From NCBI GenBank assembly GCA_963931925.1, contig OZ007574.1:33181961-33245960 (forward strand): a stretch of DNA of 64,000 bases, read 5' to 3'. Below, piece after piece: positions 1 to 13,500 of this stretch (position 1 is its first letter; every line of letters starts with the position of its first letter). The translations under genes and the position numbers were made by a program. The notes under the pieces were generated by a model. The model did no database searches. It saw nothing but the letters and a program-made list of their open reading frames with translations, and had not been told where the DNA came from. The stretch is from Onchidella celtica. Taxonomy: Eukaryota; Mollusca; Gastropoda; Systellommatophora; Onchidiidae.

Positions 1-154
1 CCATTTTGTTACACTGTACCTATTTTTTAGAATTCATTATTTTTATGTTTTTTTCTTTGGAGAGGTTTAGTGGTGATGTACTCCACCCCATTTTTGTACT
101 TTAAAAGATAACTTTGAACGTTGTTTGTGAAATATGGGGTTTGTAACATCAAAA

Positions 155-530
155 GGTGACCTGTCTAAGACATCACTGATGACACACTATTACCCCCATT
201 CCTGCCGTGCACATAGCTCCATTTGACTTATAACTTCTTCCTGTCTCTTTCTGATGATGATTCATGTCCTATGAATATCAAATGTATGTTTTTTCACCCA
301 GTTCAGGTCAGATCTAGGCCCATTTATGTGTGTCACCGTGACGTCTCTGACAACCATCAACTGATTTTTCCATTTAAATAGCAATACTTTCCTTGAGCAG
401 TTTCCTTCTGACTGTTTTGTATCAAGTGTATGTAGACCTAATACCTATAGGTGAAACAACACTTATACATTTGTTGTGGCCTAGCTTTAGACATGACCTG
501 TGCCAAGACGTCACGATGACACACATTTTT
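155..530. repeat. GACGTC palindrome repeats, cluster 1
   Basis: Three related blocks occur here: CTAAGACATCACTGATGACAC near 170, CACCGTGACGTCTCTGAC near 338 and CCAAGACGTCACGATGACAC near 505. Their core, GACGTCA or TGACGTC, is 7 of 8 bases of the cAMP-response palindrome. Blocks alternate orientation, as expected for degenerate palindromic repeats rather than a designed promoter. Confidence 0.55.
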
Positions 531-989
531 TATGTTGTCCTGGTAAAGGTTTTGCTTAAAAAACTTTAACCACAAGAGCCTCAGTTTGTTACTGACGGGC
601 AAAAGGAAGTTCAGGATAGATTTAAAAGCATTTTATTGACCACTTTTTCCAGACAGAACTTTTTTCTCTGTGATGACAAGAAAAAATATGAACAAATTGT
701 CACACTCAAAGATTTATTATTCATGAACAGCACTGACTGCACAAATGCAATAACAAAAGAGCCATCGTATCAACTGAAACAAGAGTAATAAACAAAGTAG
801 GCTTCTAACATTGAAAAATTGACACCAGCATAATCCAGTAATAAACTAATACGACTGAGTATCACAGTGAAGCAACATAAATCCAATGCCCCACTCTTTT
901 TGGTCAGTTTCATAGCTTCCTGTACTTATAGAGGTTCTATGATCAATAATCTTCACACCAGTAATTTAAAATATATTATTATAAAAATA

Positions 990-995
990 TTTATT
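990..995 (-). terminator. AATAAA downstream of a possible terminal exon
   Basis: A minus-strand AATAAA lies about 175 bp after the stop of the possible terminal exon at 1168-1332. It is consistent with a 3' UTR, but the region is very AT-rich. Confidence 0.25.
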
Positions 996-1167
996 ATCCA
1001 AGGTTTCAGTTCATGAATGAAAACTGAATAGAAACCAAATAAATAAATTTTAAAAAAAATCAGACTCAACATTAACAAAATTAATTGTGCCAGTTATCAA
1101 ATTTGGTATTTGAATCATGCTGCAGTGTGAAGCCTAGTTTTATTTCTTCTGGTGAGCCTTCTGTTCA

Positions 1168-1332
1168 TCAATTTGATGCCGTTGTTATTGTTCTTTGTAT
1201 CATCTTGAAGTTTGTCTTCTGTATACATGAGAATCTGCCTTCAGCCTTGCTGAACACTTTCATAATCATCTTGCTTTTCTTGTCAAATGGAGGTGGCTTG
1301 CTATCTAGGGATGTGGAACTTTTTTGAGGTAC
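1168..1332 (-). CDS. Possible terminal coding exon, unknown gene
   Basis: A good acceptor (AGTTCTTCTCCAG) is followed by 54 open codons and a TGA. The peptide is basic (for example PPPFDKKSKMIMKVFSKAEG) and I do not recognise it. It could be the last exon of the Tudor gene, since that gene's end is unclear, or of another minus-strand gene, or chance. The stretches around it (531-1167 and 1333-2164) are AT-rich with no other gene-like signal. Confidence 0.25.
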   Translation of the reverse strand, partial: VPQKSSTSLDSKPPPFDKKSKMIMKVFSKAEGRFSCIQKTNFKMIQRTITTASN

Positions 1333-2164
1333 CTGGAGAAGAACTATGGCATTATTTCAGTGACTTTGAAATGACTAGGGCGTACCAAAAATCCAACAGA
1401 AATTTTAAAACATAAAAGAATCAACAAGAAATTTATAATTTTCAGGTTACACTTTGATTTTCTGTCTTTTCATAAGATTGACTGGCCACTTAACTAGTAT
1501 CATTTCCTGAAATATTTTTTTTTCATTTTCAACTTTAGAAAAAGGGGGTAAAATGCATGAAGTGAGGGGTGAGCAGGTCCTGAAATTCCAATCTGTTATA
1601 CGTCTGCTGGGACATAATTATCACCATTGTAAACTGACATTACAAAATTACATGTACAATATTAGCAATATAAGTCTCTTGAGATTACCACTTACTGGAA
1701 TACATCATAGATGTAAGATGTACCGTACTTAAAAGATGAATTTCTTGAAAACATAGGCCTGCAAAAAAAAACATTAAGATTCTGAAATGCCACTATGATG
1801 ACAGTGTCAGTTGTCATAATTTTTAAAAAAAGAAGAAGAAGGCAGTTACACATACTGTAGCACTTTCTTTAAATCCATGCTCAGTCAAAGCTAAATCTGC
1901 CAAAAATAACTCAGTTACACAAAGAAACTTAGCATTATCTATTATGTATACAATTCACTGCTTCTTATTTTAATATAACAGTTTTTAGAAACATGCATTC
2001 AAATAAGTTTCTATGACACACACTAAAAACTGAACTGTAAAAGAAAAAGAAGTTTATTCCCATACTAAAAGAAATCTCTGCCTTTCTGAGAACTTTCTCA
2101 CCCATGTTATCCATACTCACGTTTCCAAAATCTGCTTTGATATTCAAACAATGCATTAAAATGG

Positions 2165-3165
2165 CAAGAAATCTGAGACATCACAATAGCCCTGCCATTG
2201 GCAGCCACATGGATGAGTGTGACGTCTCAGCAAAAATCTGCTTTGCAGTAGGTCTAACTCTCTGACTGGGCTCAAACCCCCATCTTTTTATTCTAAAAAG
2301 CCATTTCCTGCATCTAAATCTAGCTCGGTTTATCACAAATAATAGATAGATTAAAAGATGGTAATTATAGCTAGGATGTCACAATAACGGACTACCCGTC
2401 AGTCACATAGATTCGTGTGACGTCTTGGTAGTTATCTGCCTAGCATGTAAGTATAATTCAGTGTCTGGGCTAAAAACCTTTGTCATTTTATCTAAAAACT
2501 CATGTCATGCATAAACTATCACGCCATATATCACAAATAATGAATGGATTTAAAGTTATACAATAATTGTGGCGAAGACGTCACATTGACATAGGTCTAA
2601 TGTTGGTCATACTTACCCATTCGAATCAATAGAGCTGCAAAATTGGCAAACTGTCGCAATTTGCGTCATAGTTCAGTGTCGAGTTAGACAATCTTACTTT
2701 CTGGCCTCGCAAAGTCGCCCTAGACAGCTTTGATGACGCTAACGGCGCTCGTGAACGGCCCAAGACGTCACATTGCACCGAGACGTCACATAAGCACCAG
2801 TGATGACACACAACTTCTATGCTCGGAACCACGCCAATGCACTCGAACTTTCGAAATCCAATTTCCGTTTCTTGGCGGAAGTAACTAAATGTTACTATAA
2901 AAAGTTGAATGACACCGAAACAAAATTTGCGAATAGATGATATCGTCACAGCCCGAGACGTCACAGAATGACCGACAACGAGGCTGTTGATTTCGTTTGC
3001 TTTTATTTCACTGAAGCTAAAATCCCATCACTGAAAGTCTAATAGAAAATAAACCCCGAGATATCAAAGAAAGCCCCAGTGCACCTCACACTCACTGAAA
3101 CGTCAGCGTTTTCCCGCTAGATCTATCATTTTCTAGGTGTTGTGATGACTGACACTGTGACGTCT
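2165..3165. repeat. GACGTC palindrome repeats, cluster 2, about 203-bp period
   Basis: GAGACATCACA ... GTGTGACGTCT pairs recur at about 2170/2219, 2378/2422, 2578, 2765, 2783, 2950 and 3160. Between pairs the filler also repeats (for example TATCACAAATAATRRATRGATT near 2332 and 2530), giving a tandem period near 203 bp. This is a degenerate satellite-like array whose unit ends are inverted. No gene is evident in it. Confidence 0.6.
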
Positions 3166-4520
3166 CAAATCAAATTTTATACCCCCCACTAGGACAAAAT
3201 AATTCAACTCAATATGTAAACAAATAGCTGAATCTTGGAACATTAAACATCCCCCCATCTTAAACATCAATAATTTTAACTTATTAGCTCATACTTTTTT
3301 AATGTTTTGACCATGTAGGATAGCCCACCTGCAATGTAACAAATTATAGGGCAAAAATAGTACCAAATTCTCACTTTTTAATTCATTTTCTTCAGTTTGA
3401 GGTGTTTGTGGCAGCTGAGGTTATGAAATCTATCTCTTTAACCTGTCTGCTACGCATTGCACTATGAGTGGAAGTAAATGCTTTCAGCTGAGCTGAGAGA
3501 AAACCAATTTTCTAGGGCCACCACCACAATGACGACCTTTTGAGAATGATTCATATAGAAAAGTGCTCATGTTCAACGCCATTCTGCATTGGACTATGTT
3601 TTGCAATTCTGAAAGTTCAAAAAACTAAACCAGTGAAACTGAGCTTGAGTTGTGACAAGGAGGCAGCTGTACTGCGCCTCGTGACTGGTGAAGTTCGTGT
3701 TGTTGTTACCATTTTATGAAACTGTTCAGTTTATGAGGTCTTACCATATAATGACAAACGATACTATACATTTTGTCAAAAAATACTATTATCAAAGATA
3801 TTACATAAAAATTCTGTAATGCTGTCTCCAATGAAATAAGACAAAACTTGTCTTTGTCAAGATTCAACTTTTCTTATTAACTCTGAGTTTCTGCCAGAAA
3901 TTTCATGTCGTGGTTACTAAAGTAGAAACCTGTCGACAGATGGCCAGATAACGGAATTTACACCACAGTGTCAGTATGTAATGAAGTTTTTGTTTTTGAT
4001 TTGTTCTGTTTAAGAGAACACATGCACCACGTCATGGAATGCCTTAAAAACAACTTCAAATGTGGCAGCAGAACCACCCAAGCAAGTTGAATGCACTTTG
4101 TCTGCCCATTCGTTGTGAATCTCATTTACTGGAGTGTCAACAATTTTCCCATTTTACAGAACAGTATTTCAAAGTTTTGGTGACAGTGAGATTTATTATG
4201 TACAGACAAGCATGTAGGGAGGGGAAAACGTTTCTGCTCGTTAATTACAAAATTATTAAAAATGTCGATATGTCACTGTGAGAATCTCAATCTCACCATG
4301 AGCAATGATAAGGTAGCTGTAACTCAAAGCTTGCCAAAAGCACTGATACACCAGTAGATCAGATGGATGACAATATGATTGTATGCCAACTAACCATCTC
4401 ACATGAAAACAGATCATGTACGCTGCCAGTGGGATTGGCACACAAAGTGTGAATGTGTGTTTTGTTTCATGCAGGAGTTGTGAAACTCGAAATGATTCCG
4501 ATTAAATCGAAATGGATGGT
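3166..4520. other. Intergenic or 3' flank, no clear feature
   Basis: I see no coding potential with splice support. At 4490-4525 the sequence resembles 18646-18690 (ATGATTCCGATYAAATC with similar flanks), suggesting the end of a dispersed repeat. Confidence 0.4.
4192..4197 (-). terminator. Candidate poly(A) signal of the Tudor gene
   Basis: AATAAA on the minus strand, about 330 bp downstream of the stop at 4525. It is the nearest one to the proposed 3' end. AT-rich DNA makes chance occurrence likely. Confidence 0.35.
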
Positions 4521-4524
4521 ATCT

Positions 4525-7500
4525 CTAGGTTGTGTCCGTTGTCCAATGGTCACTGCCACTTTCTTTCATGCTTTCATTAACATCACACCCAGACATGTGA
4601 ACCAACCATGTTCTGTCAACTGGACGTGACAGTAAATTCAATGTCTTTAAAGGCATGGTGGATCTGGTACTTATCTTTAAGCAACTATATGCTGAAAAAT
4701 GAGTAAAATGGTTACGTTTCTCACCAGCACAAACTGTCCCAGGCTCTGGAAGGTGGCTAAAAGGCATCGACTCTGAATTTTTCAGGGTTTCTGCCATTTG
4801 TATGAACTCTTCAATGTTGCTGTTGACCCAAGCCACTTCTGCTGCAGCAACAAAGTCTGTTCCACTTGGGCTGAAAATAAAACCAAACCTGAGATGCTAT
4901 TTACTGTTCAAACTAAAATGTAAATGAAAATATGACTTTAATTTAAATGCAAAGAAACAGTCCAGTGAAGACAGCAAATGGCATTCTATGGGTGTCATCT
5001 GTTGTCACACTGGTTGCTTTCTGATGTGATTGAAGCTTGTTAACATTTATTTGACAGAATCAACAATTGTCCTTTAATGAGAAGTAATGGTTTAACAGCC
5101 CTAGCCTGGTGCAAAAGGATAGCAGGGAAGTGCTTGGAAAGGATTGATAGCATGATTATGATTGCTTGTTGTAAACTTACACCTGGATATGGTTGCTTAT
5201 CGTGAAATAATGACAGAATTACTGACCCAGCTAGAGAAAATATTACATGCATCAAACTAAGCCAGTAGACATTGTCTGAATTCAGTTGCAGGTACGATTA
5301 TAAGATAAGATAAGATAAGATAAGATAAATTTTATTCGTCCTTGTACAAGGAAATTTGTTTTGATCATTGAATACATAACAATACAGTTACAGAAGCAGA
5401 AAGTATGATACATAGCGCGCACACACACATATATACACACACACTGATAAATTAACTAAATTAACAAAATTAACAGTGCACACAATATGCTTCCCTAACT
5501 AAAACACATTGACCTGACACGCAGGACATAATTCAACTGTGCACAGATTACGATCAAGATGACGACATTATTGTAACATCCTAGTTGATGATGGAATAAA
5601 CGATTTAAAGTAGCGCTCAGTTTTGGTTTTCTTTGACAACAGCCTTAAACTTCTTACAGATCTTATATATTCCTTGTTCAGGGGATGTTGGGGGTCATTT
5701 ATAATAATATTAGCTTTTTTAATACAAGCACCAGTGTACAGCTCATCAAAATATGGCAGATCACAGATACAAATTTTGGATGCTTTTTTAATTAAATTAT
5801 TGATCTTATTTTTATCTTTTTGTAAGATGTTTCCTCCCCAACAGACAACTCCATACATCAAAACGCTCTGAATAGCCATGGTGTAAAATATTTTCAGAAT
5901 GCTTTTGCTAACTTTTAAAAATCGGAGCTTTCTGAGGAAATACATGCGCTGGTTGGCTTTCTTGTATACATATGTTACATGCGCATGCCAGTTAAGCAAT
6001 GAATCAATAGTAATGCCAAGATATTTGGCCTCTGTGACAATTTCAACCTCTTCATTGTTGATAGTAAGAGGGCAAACAGGATCGTTGTTATTTTTCCTAA
6101 AGTCAAAAACAAGCTCTTTTGTTTTCTTAACATTCAGTAGAAGATAGTTGTTATTACACCAACAATGAAAGGATTGTACAATGTTAGAATATTCGTGGCC
6201 AGGGTTAGGTAAAAGGCCTAAAATAGCAGAGTCGTCGGCAAATTTAAGAAGGTAAACGTTGTTGTGTGTCACAGTGAAATCATTTGTATACAATGTATAC
6301 AAGGCAGGTGACAGCACGCAGCCTTGAGGCGCTCCTGTGTTTGTTGTGAGTAATTTGGAAAATGTGTTGTTTATATCCACAAACTGGCTTCTCTGTGTTA
6401 GAAATTCGAAGATCCAGCTCTTTAAAAAAGAACTCACGTGTAGGTTGGTAAGCTTTTGAAACATTAAGTGCGGTTGTATGGTGTTAAACGCAGACGAAAA
6501 ATCGACTAGGAGCACACGAACACAGGTTTTACCAGTGTCTAAATGACTGTAGATGTTATGCAATAAAAACAATAAGGCGTCTTCTGTGTTCCTGTTTTCT
6601 TTGTACGCAAATTGCAAAGGATCGAGATTTTGTTTGACCTCCTTCGTTAGTTCAGTTAAAACAAGTTTTTCAAAGCATTTAAAGATAATGGAAGTTAATG
6701 CAACTGGGCGAAGGTCGTTCATTTCAGATATTTTTGGTTTTTTGGGGACAGGTAAGATTTTTGACAATCTCCAAATGTTTGGTATGTAATGGTTTTGAAA
6801 GGATTTGTTGAAGATGAAAGTAAAAATTTTTGCTAGTTGTTCTGCACATGTTCTCACTACTTTGCTTCCAATGTTATCTGGTCCAGATGCCTTTCTTTCC
6901 TTAACAGATTTAAATTGTTTCACAACAGCATCATAATCAAAACAAATATTACATTCATCATTATCAAAATCAAAACTTACTCTGCTAGTTTTGCCAGCTG
7001 CAGATAAACCAAATAGGGCAATTCTATATGGACCAGGAAGGCTTTGAATGAGTCACCAATGCCACCGATATCCAGCTCCGTATATGGGTTCTGGCTTGTC
7101 CATACTTTGTTAATAGCACTACTCAGACGATACATGTCACTCAGGTCATTGCTGTTCACAGCTAGACCTTTGGTAACTAAATACTCATTTATATTAAGCT
7201 GTCCCGCTTTCCTGAAAAGCTCAATCTGTGAAAATTATAATAATTGTTGACAAGTAATCCTGCAGTAAGGCTACATGGTTATTTGAAAATATGTTTCTGA
7301 AAATATATAGTTTGTAACTGGTTATAGACTTTGACTTTAGAATCCAGTCTTTACAATCAGTAATGTGCCTTTTTTTCTTTTTTTTTTCAAGCAACAGCCC
7401 AAAAGAGTGGATCGTAGTACAAATTTATATTACATCAGAAAAAGTAATTTTTACACAATGAATGGACACAGGTAACTGAAAGACTTTGGGCAGATATGTG

Positions 7501-10500
7501 CTTTACATGATCATCTATTCCAAGAATATCTATTGGAAAACTTTTAAAATAACAAGCTGGAAATGTTGCACTACTGCTTTACACAAAAATGAAAAAATAT
7601 AAGGGATGAGGTTACACTTCACCTTTACAGGAGAGCCTTCATCAAGTTCCTTCACAATGATGTTACATTCAATGTTAACCACCAGCTCACTGATGTGATT
7701 CAACACCGCTGTCTGCCATGTCTTGATGTCGGAGTTTGGCTCCAGGTTATCCAAGATGCAACTGTATGCCAACATATGTATACTTGCAAACTCAAGATAC
7801 ATCTCACGTAAGGACGAAAGTTTCACCCAGCATGAGTTACCAAAGTCAATGTAGTGGACCTGTTTGTGGCATACAGTGACCAATTTCAATACAAACACCT
7901 ACTAAAACACGACCATAAATTTTTGTTCCAGCTATCATACAACACTCTACTAAGCATTCCACATGTGATATACTTGCAGCTACTGTTTTATACCCCACCA
8001 TGAGCAATAATTAACTAAAATTACAAATTTATTTGTATGTTCTTTAAGTATGTCTCGAAGTGTGAAAAAAAGTTATTTTACAGGAGAAATAAAATAATTC
8101 CATTTGACTCAATACGATTATTCTGCCTTTTATGATGGACCCTTGCGCACTTCGGATCTAAATTCAGTGTCTGTTTTTTTACTAGCAAGCAAAAAACTCA
8201 TCCTGCAGTTCCGACAGTACCTCTGCATCATCCCCTTTAATCTGCAGAATTGATGCCCTGTACCACAGATGGTCATCTGGGAAGTAAGCAATACACAGCT
8301 GTCCTGTCTCCCATACTATTGGTGGATCACACGGGTCATAAGCTGTGGTCTGAAGTAATCATAAAAATAAATAATTTTCTTCACACACGTACCACACTAA
8401 TGCTTTTCTGTATCTGGGTACATAAGCAATTTTACTCTCTTAAGAATGTGACACAAGACAATCACGAACTATGTACAATGGACCATCATATTTAACGACA
8501 CTGCTGATAACGAGAACCTTGCCTATAGCGGAAACAGTTTAAATCCCGTTTTTTCTACTATATAAGCTATATATTAAAATAATTGAATAACGGCAATCAA
8601 TAATCATAATCTTTGCCGTAGCGAGGGAATTAATTCTCAGTGCATACGGCAAATTGTGGGAGCGACCACAGTACAGCGTGTCGAGTCAGACATATTTTGT
8701 TCTTTTCTGTTACTGCACGCCCACCCGTCTTGTCACCTCTCACTCAGGCCGACAATGCTTTGTTTCCTTACTGACCATGTATCATGACAGCGCATTACAC
8801 TACCATCCACGCAATCAATAAATTTACATTTGCCCGCCTGCCCACCCGTCCAATTATGTCTTGTGCAGGCCTAGCAAGCGTTGTGTGCTCGCTAACCATG
8901 TGCCGTGACAGCACTGTACACCACCACCCACGCAATCAATAAATTTATGCCCGCCCACCCGTCCAATCATGTCTTGCTTAAGCCTAGCAAGTGTTGTCTA
9001 TCTACTTCCACCACCCACACACTCAATAAATTTATGCCCACCCACCCGTCCAATCATCTCTTATGATCGTACTTTACCTAAGAAGCTTTGTTTTCTTACT
9101 GACTGCACAATACGCCACCACCCACGCAACCAAAAAATTTACCATATGCATAGCTGTCAACTTCCAAAAACCTAAAAACAGTCTCCTGATATCGGACCAG
9201 ACACATCACATCCACCCCCCCCCCCCCCCAACATTGAAAAATCATCATTTCCTCACTTTGTTACATTATGAAATATTATTCTCTTTACGTAGGCCTAATG
9301 TAATACAGCATAAGATTTTAAGAAGCAGAAAACAAACATTTTGCTTCAAATGCTAATATATGTGTTGTTATCACCACTGTTTCTGTTTCTAAAGAAAGAA
9401 CTGACTACATGTATTATGATATGAGCTGTCCCCAGAATTGTGTAACTCTTTCATACTAACTTGTTCTCGCAGTATTGAACAATGTCAGACTTGCCTCCAT
9501 GTGACTTCTGAAACTGGTGAAATTGGAAGTCACGATAACGTGACTTATGACTCACAATGCATTTATTAAATTATTGGACAAGTTTGATGATAATGCAAAA
9601 GGAAAAATTCCTTTGAATATTTTGCACTAAATGTCTACTCACGGCTTTTTGTGACTCATGAGTTGAATAGAAAAGACAGCCGATTAAAAATAAAATAAAT
9701 CTATCCATTATCGCAAACCATGTTGGGCATAAAAGATAACAGATGTAATAGATCTAGAACTGAAGCCACTTCACAAGCCATGTCCATATCGTTCTAGTTC
9801 TAAAACTTTTTCTATTGTTTTACCACTCCACGGACTCTAGATTTCGACTTCTTACGTCGCTGAAACACCCGTACGCCTGAGCCTAGGCCTAGTTTATCCG
9901 TGATCGCCATTTACGTTCAAGTCTAAAAGACGGCCAACCTAGATCTACCGGGAGTTACCACCGCCAAAGATGATTGTAAGCTATGAGAAAAAAAAAAAAA
10001 ACCAAAAAAGAAGTACCAGCGAAATAAAATGAAACCTCTCCACAAAATGTGTCCACTGCTCTTACTCGCTGACCGCCATCGTTTAGATTACAATACGAGG
10101 GCTTACGTACTCGACTCGAGCTCGATGAACGGCCGAAGCGCACGGACACGGGCGAAGGTGTACTGTATGCCGTGATAACTTATTATTATTATGCAACATT
10201 ACCGTTCTTTGGTTGAGTGGGGCCGTGGCGGGGATACAAAAGTTATCACGAACGTGGGCATATGCAGTATGGCAGGACACGGTACGGTAGAGCTGCGTTT
10301 ACGGTTGCGCCTGTTGAATCGCTAGGTCCAGCGCTATTAGTGGTAGGCCTAGATACAAAAGTTACGGTTTTGCTTTCTCCTCTAGAGTCTATGTGTTTTC
10401 CCCGTATAAATGGGGAAATTCTTCAAAAACGTACTTTTCACCACAAAAACTTATTAACGTACCGGAACCCAAAAAACGTACTAAATACGTATTTTAGATA

Positions 10501-13500
10501 CTGGTCGGCAGCTATGCATATATGGTAGTGATTTACGCGGATCAAAGACCCTGCTGTGAGTAATAATTATCGCACATCACAAGTAGTAATCAGGGAGTGC
10601 CGTGTCTGATGAAGCTACATGGTTGTAGCCTTCATGGCCAGTCCCACTGTTTGCCCCAGTGAGTGATGACATCACTTTGAACTGGCACGTGGTCAGTGGA
10701 GAGAGAAAGCATACTTATTACCAGGCCTAAGCAAGAGATGCTCAGGTGGGGCCACAACTTAAGGACGTCTCCCATTGCGAACTCGGGATTTGGGATGATA
10801 ACGACATTGCGTGTGTCACGACAAGACAACAATCGCGTCGCCAGAGTGACGACACATTACGATCGCCTGTCGTCGATTTGGATGTAACCCCCGGGATTTT
10901 TCGTAACGAACAGCGGGCTGTCCCTTTAAAGGAAATATCGGCCGATCACGTCGCCGAGGCATTGGTGACCATATTCACACGTGTCGGATTCCCGTCCGAA
11001 TTATTATCTGATAGAGGTCCGCAATTCACCTCTGACCTTTTCAGGAAAGTATTGGAACTCACGGGCATTAGGCAGAAACTTACGTCGCCATACCATCCAC
11101 AGTCCAATGGCTGTTGCGAGCGCTGGAATGCCGCCATGAAAACTATGCTGGCACGCGTTTCCGCCGATAGACCTGGTGACTGGGACCGTCGACTTCCGGC
11201 CATCTTGTTCGCATATAGGGAACTCACAAATGCGACAACGGGTTTTTCCCCGTTTGAACTGTTATACGGTCGAAAACCACGTGGCCCGATGGCCATTTTA
11301 CGCGATTTATACGCCGGTTCTGATACCGACGTTCCTGATACGCGATCCGCGTATCAGTACATAGTCGATCTCCGACATAGAATAGTTAATGCATGCGACC
11401 TGGCTCGACAATTTGCATGCGTACGGACCAGGTCATTTATAGGATATCGCGATCGGGGTAGTCGGTTAAGAACCCTGTCAGTCGGAGATCGGGCATTGGT
11501 GCTGTTACCAGAAACAAATAACAAACTACTCCTCACTTGGAAAGGCCCCTTTCTAGTTAAAAAGCGACTCTCGAGAGTTAATTATCTCATTACCATACGT
11601 GGTAACGATAAGGTGTACCATATTAATATGTTGAAAAATTATCTTACCGATGATCAAACTCATCACGATCATTCATGCCATGTTGTGGCCCAAGCAAACG
11701 CAGCGATGGTCACTATCGATGACAACGACCGGGAGCCATTATCTATGACTAGATCGCTCCTATCCTTGCAAGCCACAGAGGACGCGACTTCCGTTAATAT
11801 CAATCCAGAGCTGGATCAAAGTAAGACACAGGACATCATGAATCTTGTTCGGGAGTTTTCGCCAGTATTCACTGATTTGCCGGGTAAAACATACTTAGTT
11901 CAACACGTCATCCGGTTGCACTCGGACGTACCCGTGTTTGTCAAACCCTACCCGCGCCCGCTGCAAGCGCACGACACCATACAGTCCGAGGTGGAAAAGA
12001 TGCTCAGCTTAGGAGTCATTGAGCGCTCAACGAGCCCTTACTGCTCGCCGATTGTACTAGTAAAGAAAACAGACGGTTCCGTTAGATTTTGTATCGATTA
12101 CAGGAAGCTTAACGCTCTAACCATTTACGATGCTGAACCTATCCCGAATCAGGAAGATCTATTTGCGCGATTGGCCGAGTCGTCCGTGTTTTCGAAAATA
12201 GATTTGGCTAAAGGCTACTGGCAAATCCCAATGGAAGAGGCCAGTAAACAGTACACAGCGTTTCAGACCCCTATGGGTCTCATGCAATGGAGATTCATGC
12301 CATTCGGTCTCGTAACGGCACCAGCGACATTTGCGAGGATGATGAACATCCTATTGCAGCAGACACCATGCGTCCTAAGCTACTTTGACGACATTTGCGC
12401 TTTCCATACGGATTGGAAAGGCCACTTAGAAGCACTTCGTCAAGTGCTTAGTAAACTTCGAGATGCCGGGCTTACAGCTAAGCCTAGCAAAGTCTTCCTG
12501 GGTTATACGCAGATTAACTTTCTGGGACATACTATCGCCAAAGGCGTCCAAACACCGGACGACAGTAAGATAAGTAAGATTTTAAAACTCCAGGCTCCTC
12601 ATACTAAGAAGCAGGTTCGTAGCCTGTTAGGCTTCTTAAGCTATTATCGGAAATTCGTTCCTAATTTTTCGGCCCTTACGGCCCCGTTATCCGATCTTAC
12701 AAGAAAAGACAGACCCAACAAAATTACCTGGAATACGCAGTGCGCCACCGCGCTCGCGACAGTGCAGCAACTGTTCTCCAGTTCGCCGCTGCTTATCCTA
12801 CCGAATATTAGGCGCACCTTCACCGTCCGAACTGACGCGTCGGACCAAGGAATTGGAGCTGTTTTGCTTCAGGAAAGAGATGGCTTATTGCGCCCTTGTA
12901 TGTACGCTAGCCGGAAATTACTTCCGAGACAGCAGAGATACGCTATTATAGAGCGAGAATGCCTGGCGATTGTATACGCCGTAGACGCGTTTTCCCGCTA
13001 CCTACTTATGACAGAATTCGTCATCGAGACAGACCATAAACCGTTGTTATTTTTAAAATCGAACCGAGCCAAGAACGCTCGTTTGACCAGATGGAGTCTG
13101 GCCCTTCAGGAATACCGCTTCATTATAAAGGCCATTCCTGGTGGAGATAATGTCCATGCCGACCTATTATCACGGTTACCTTAATCTTGTTGTATTTTAG
13201 TCTGTCATATGTATTAGCGTTGGATACTGATTAGCACCTCATTCAGAGACCGAGGGATGGTATCACATATTGTTCACCCATTGTGAACACTTTTCACCTA
13301 CCCCTGTGCTTTCCTTTGTTCCAACAGCTATTTTACTGACGTCGACCCGTATTTTGGCCACACCAGACGTTGTTGCCCAGGGTCGAGGACGAGAAGTCAT
13401 GGCAGACCAGGAGTCCAGATCCACTAATGCCATCGATGCTACTATAGTTATCTTTTCTTGAGTATTATTCATTGTATGTATGCATTCCTGATGACATTCG

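Noticed and set aside
2626-2964. 112-codon minus-strand ORF
   Set aside because: It lies inside the GACGTC repeat array and its peptide has no domain-like pattern.
5623-6789. Plus-strand ORFs of 78-82 codons
   Set aside because: They are antisense shadows of the LINE reverse transcriptase.
8706-9150. CRISPR-like array
   Set aside because: The repeats are 90-125 bp tandem units without unique spacers, in an animal gene intron.
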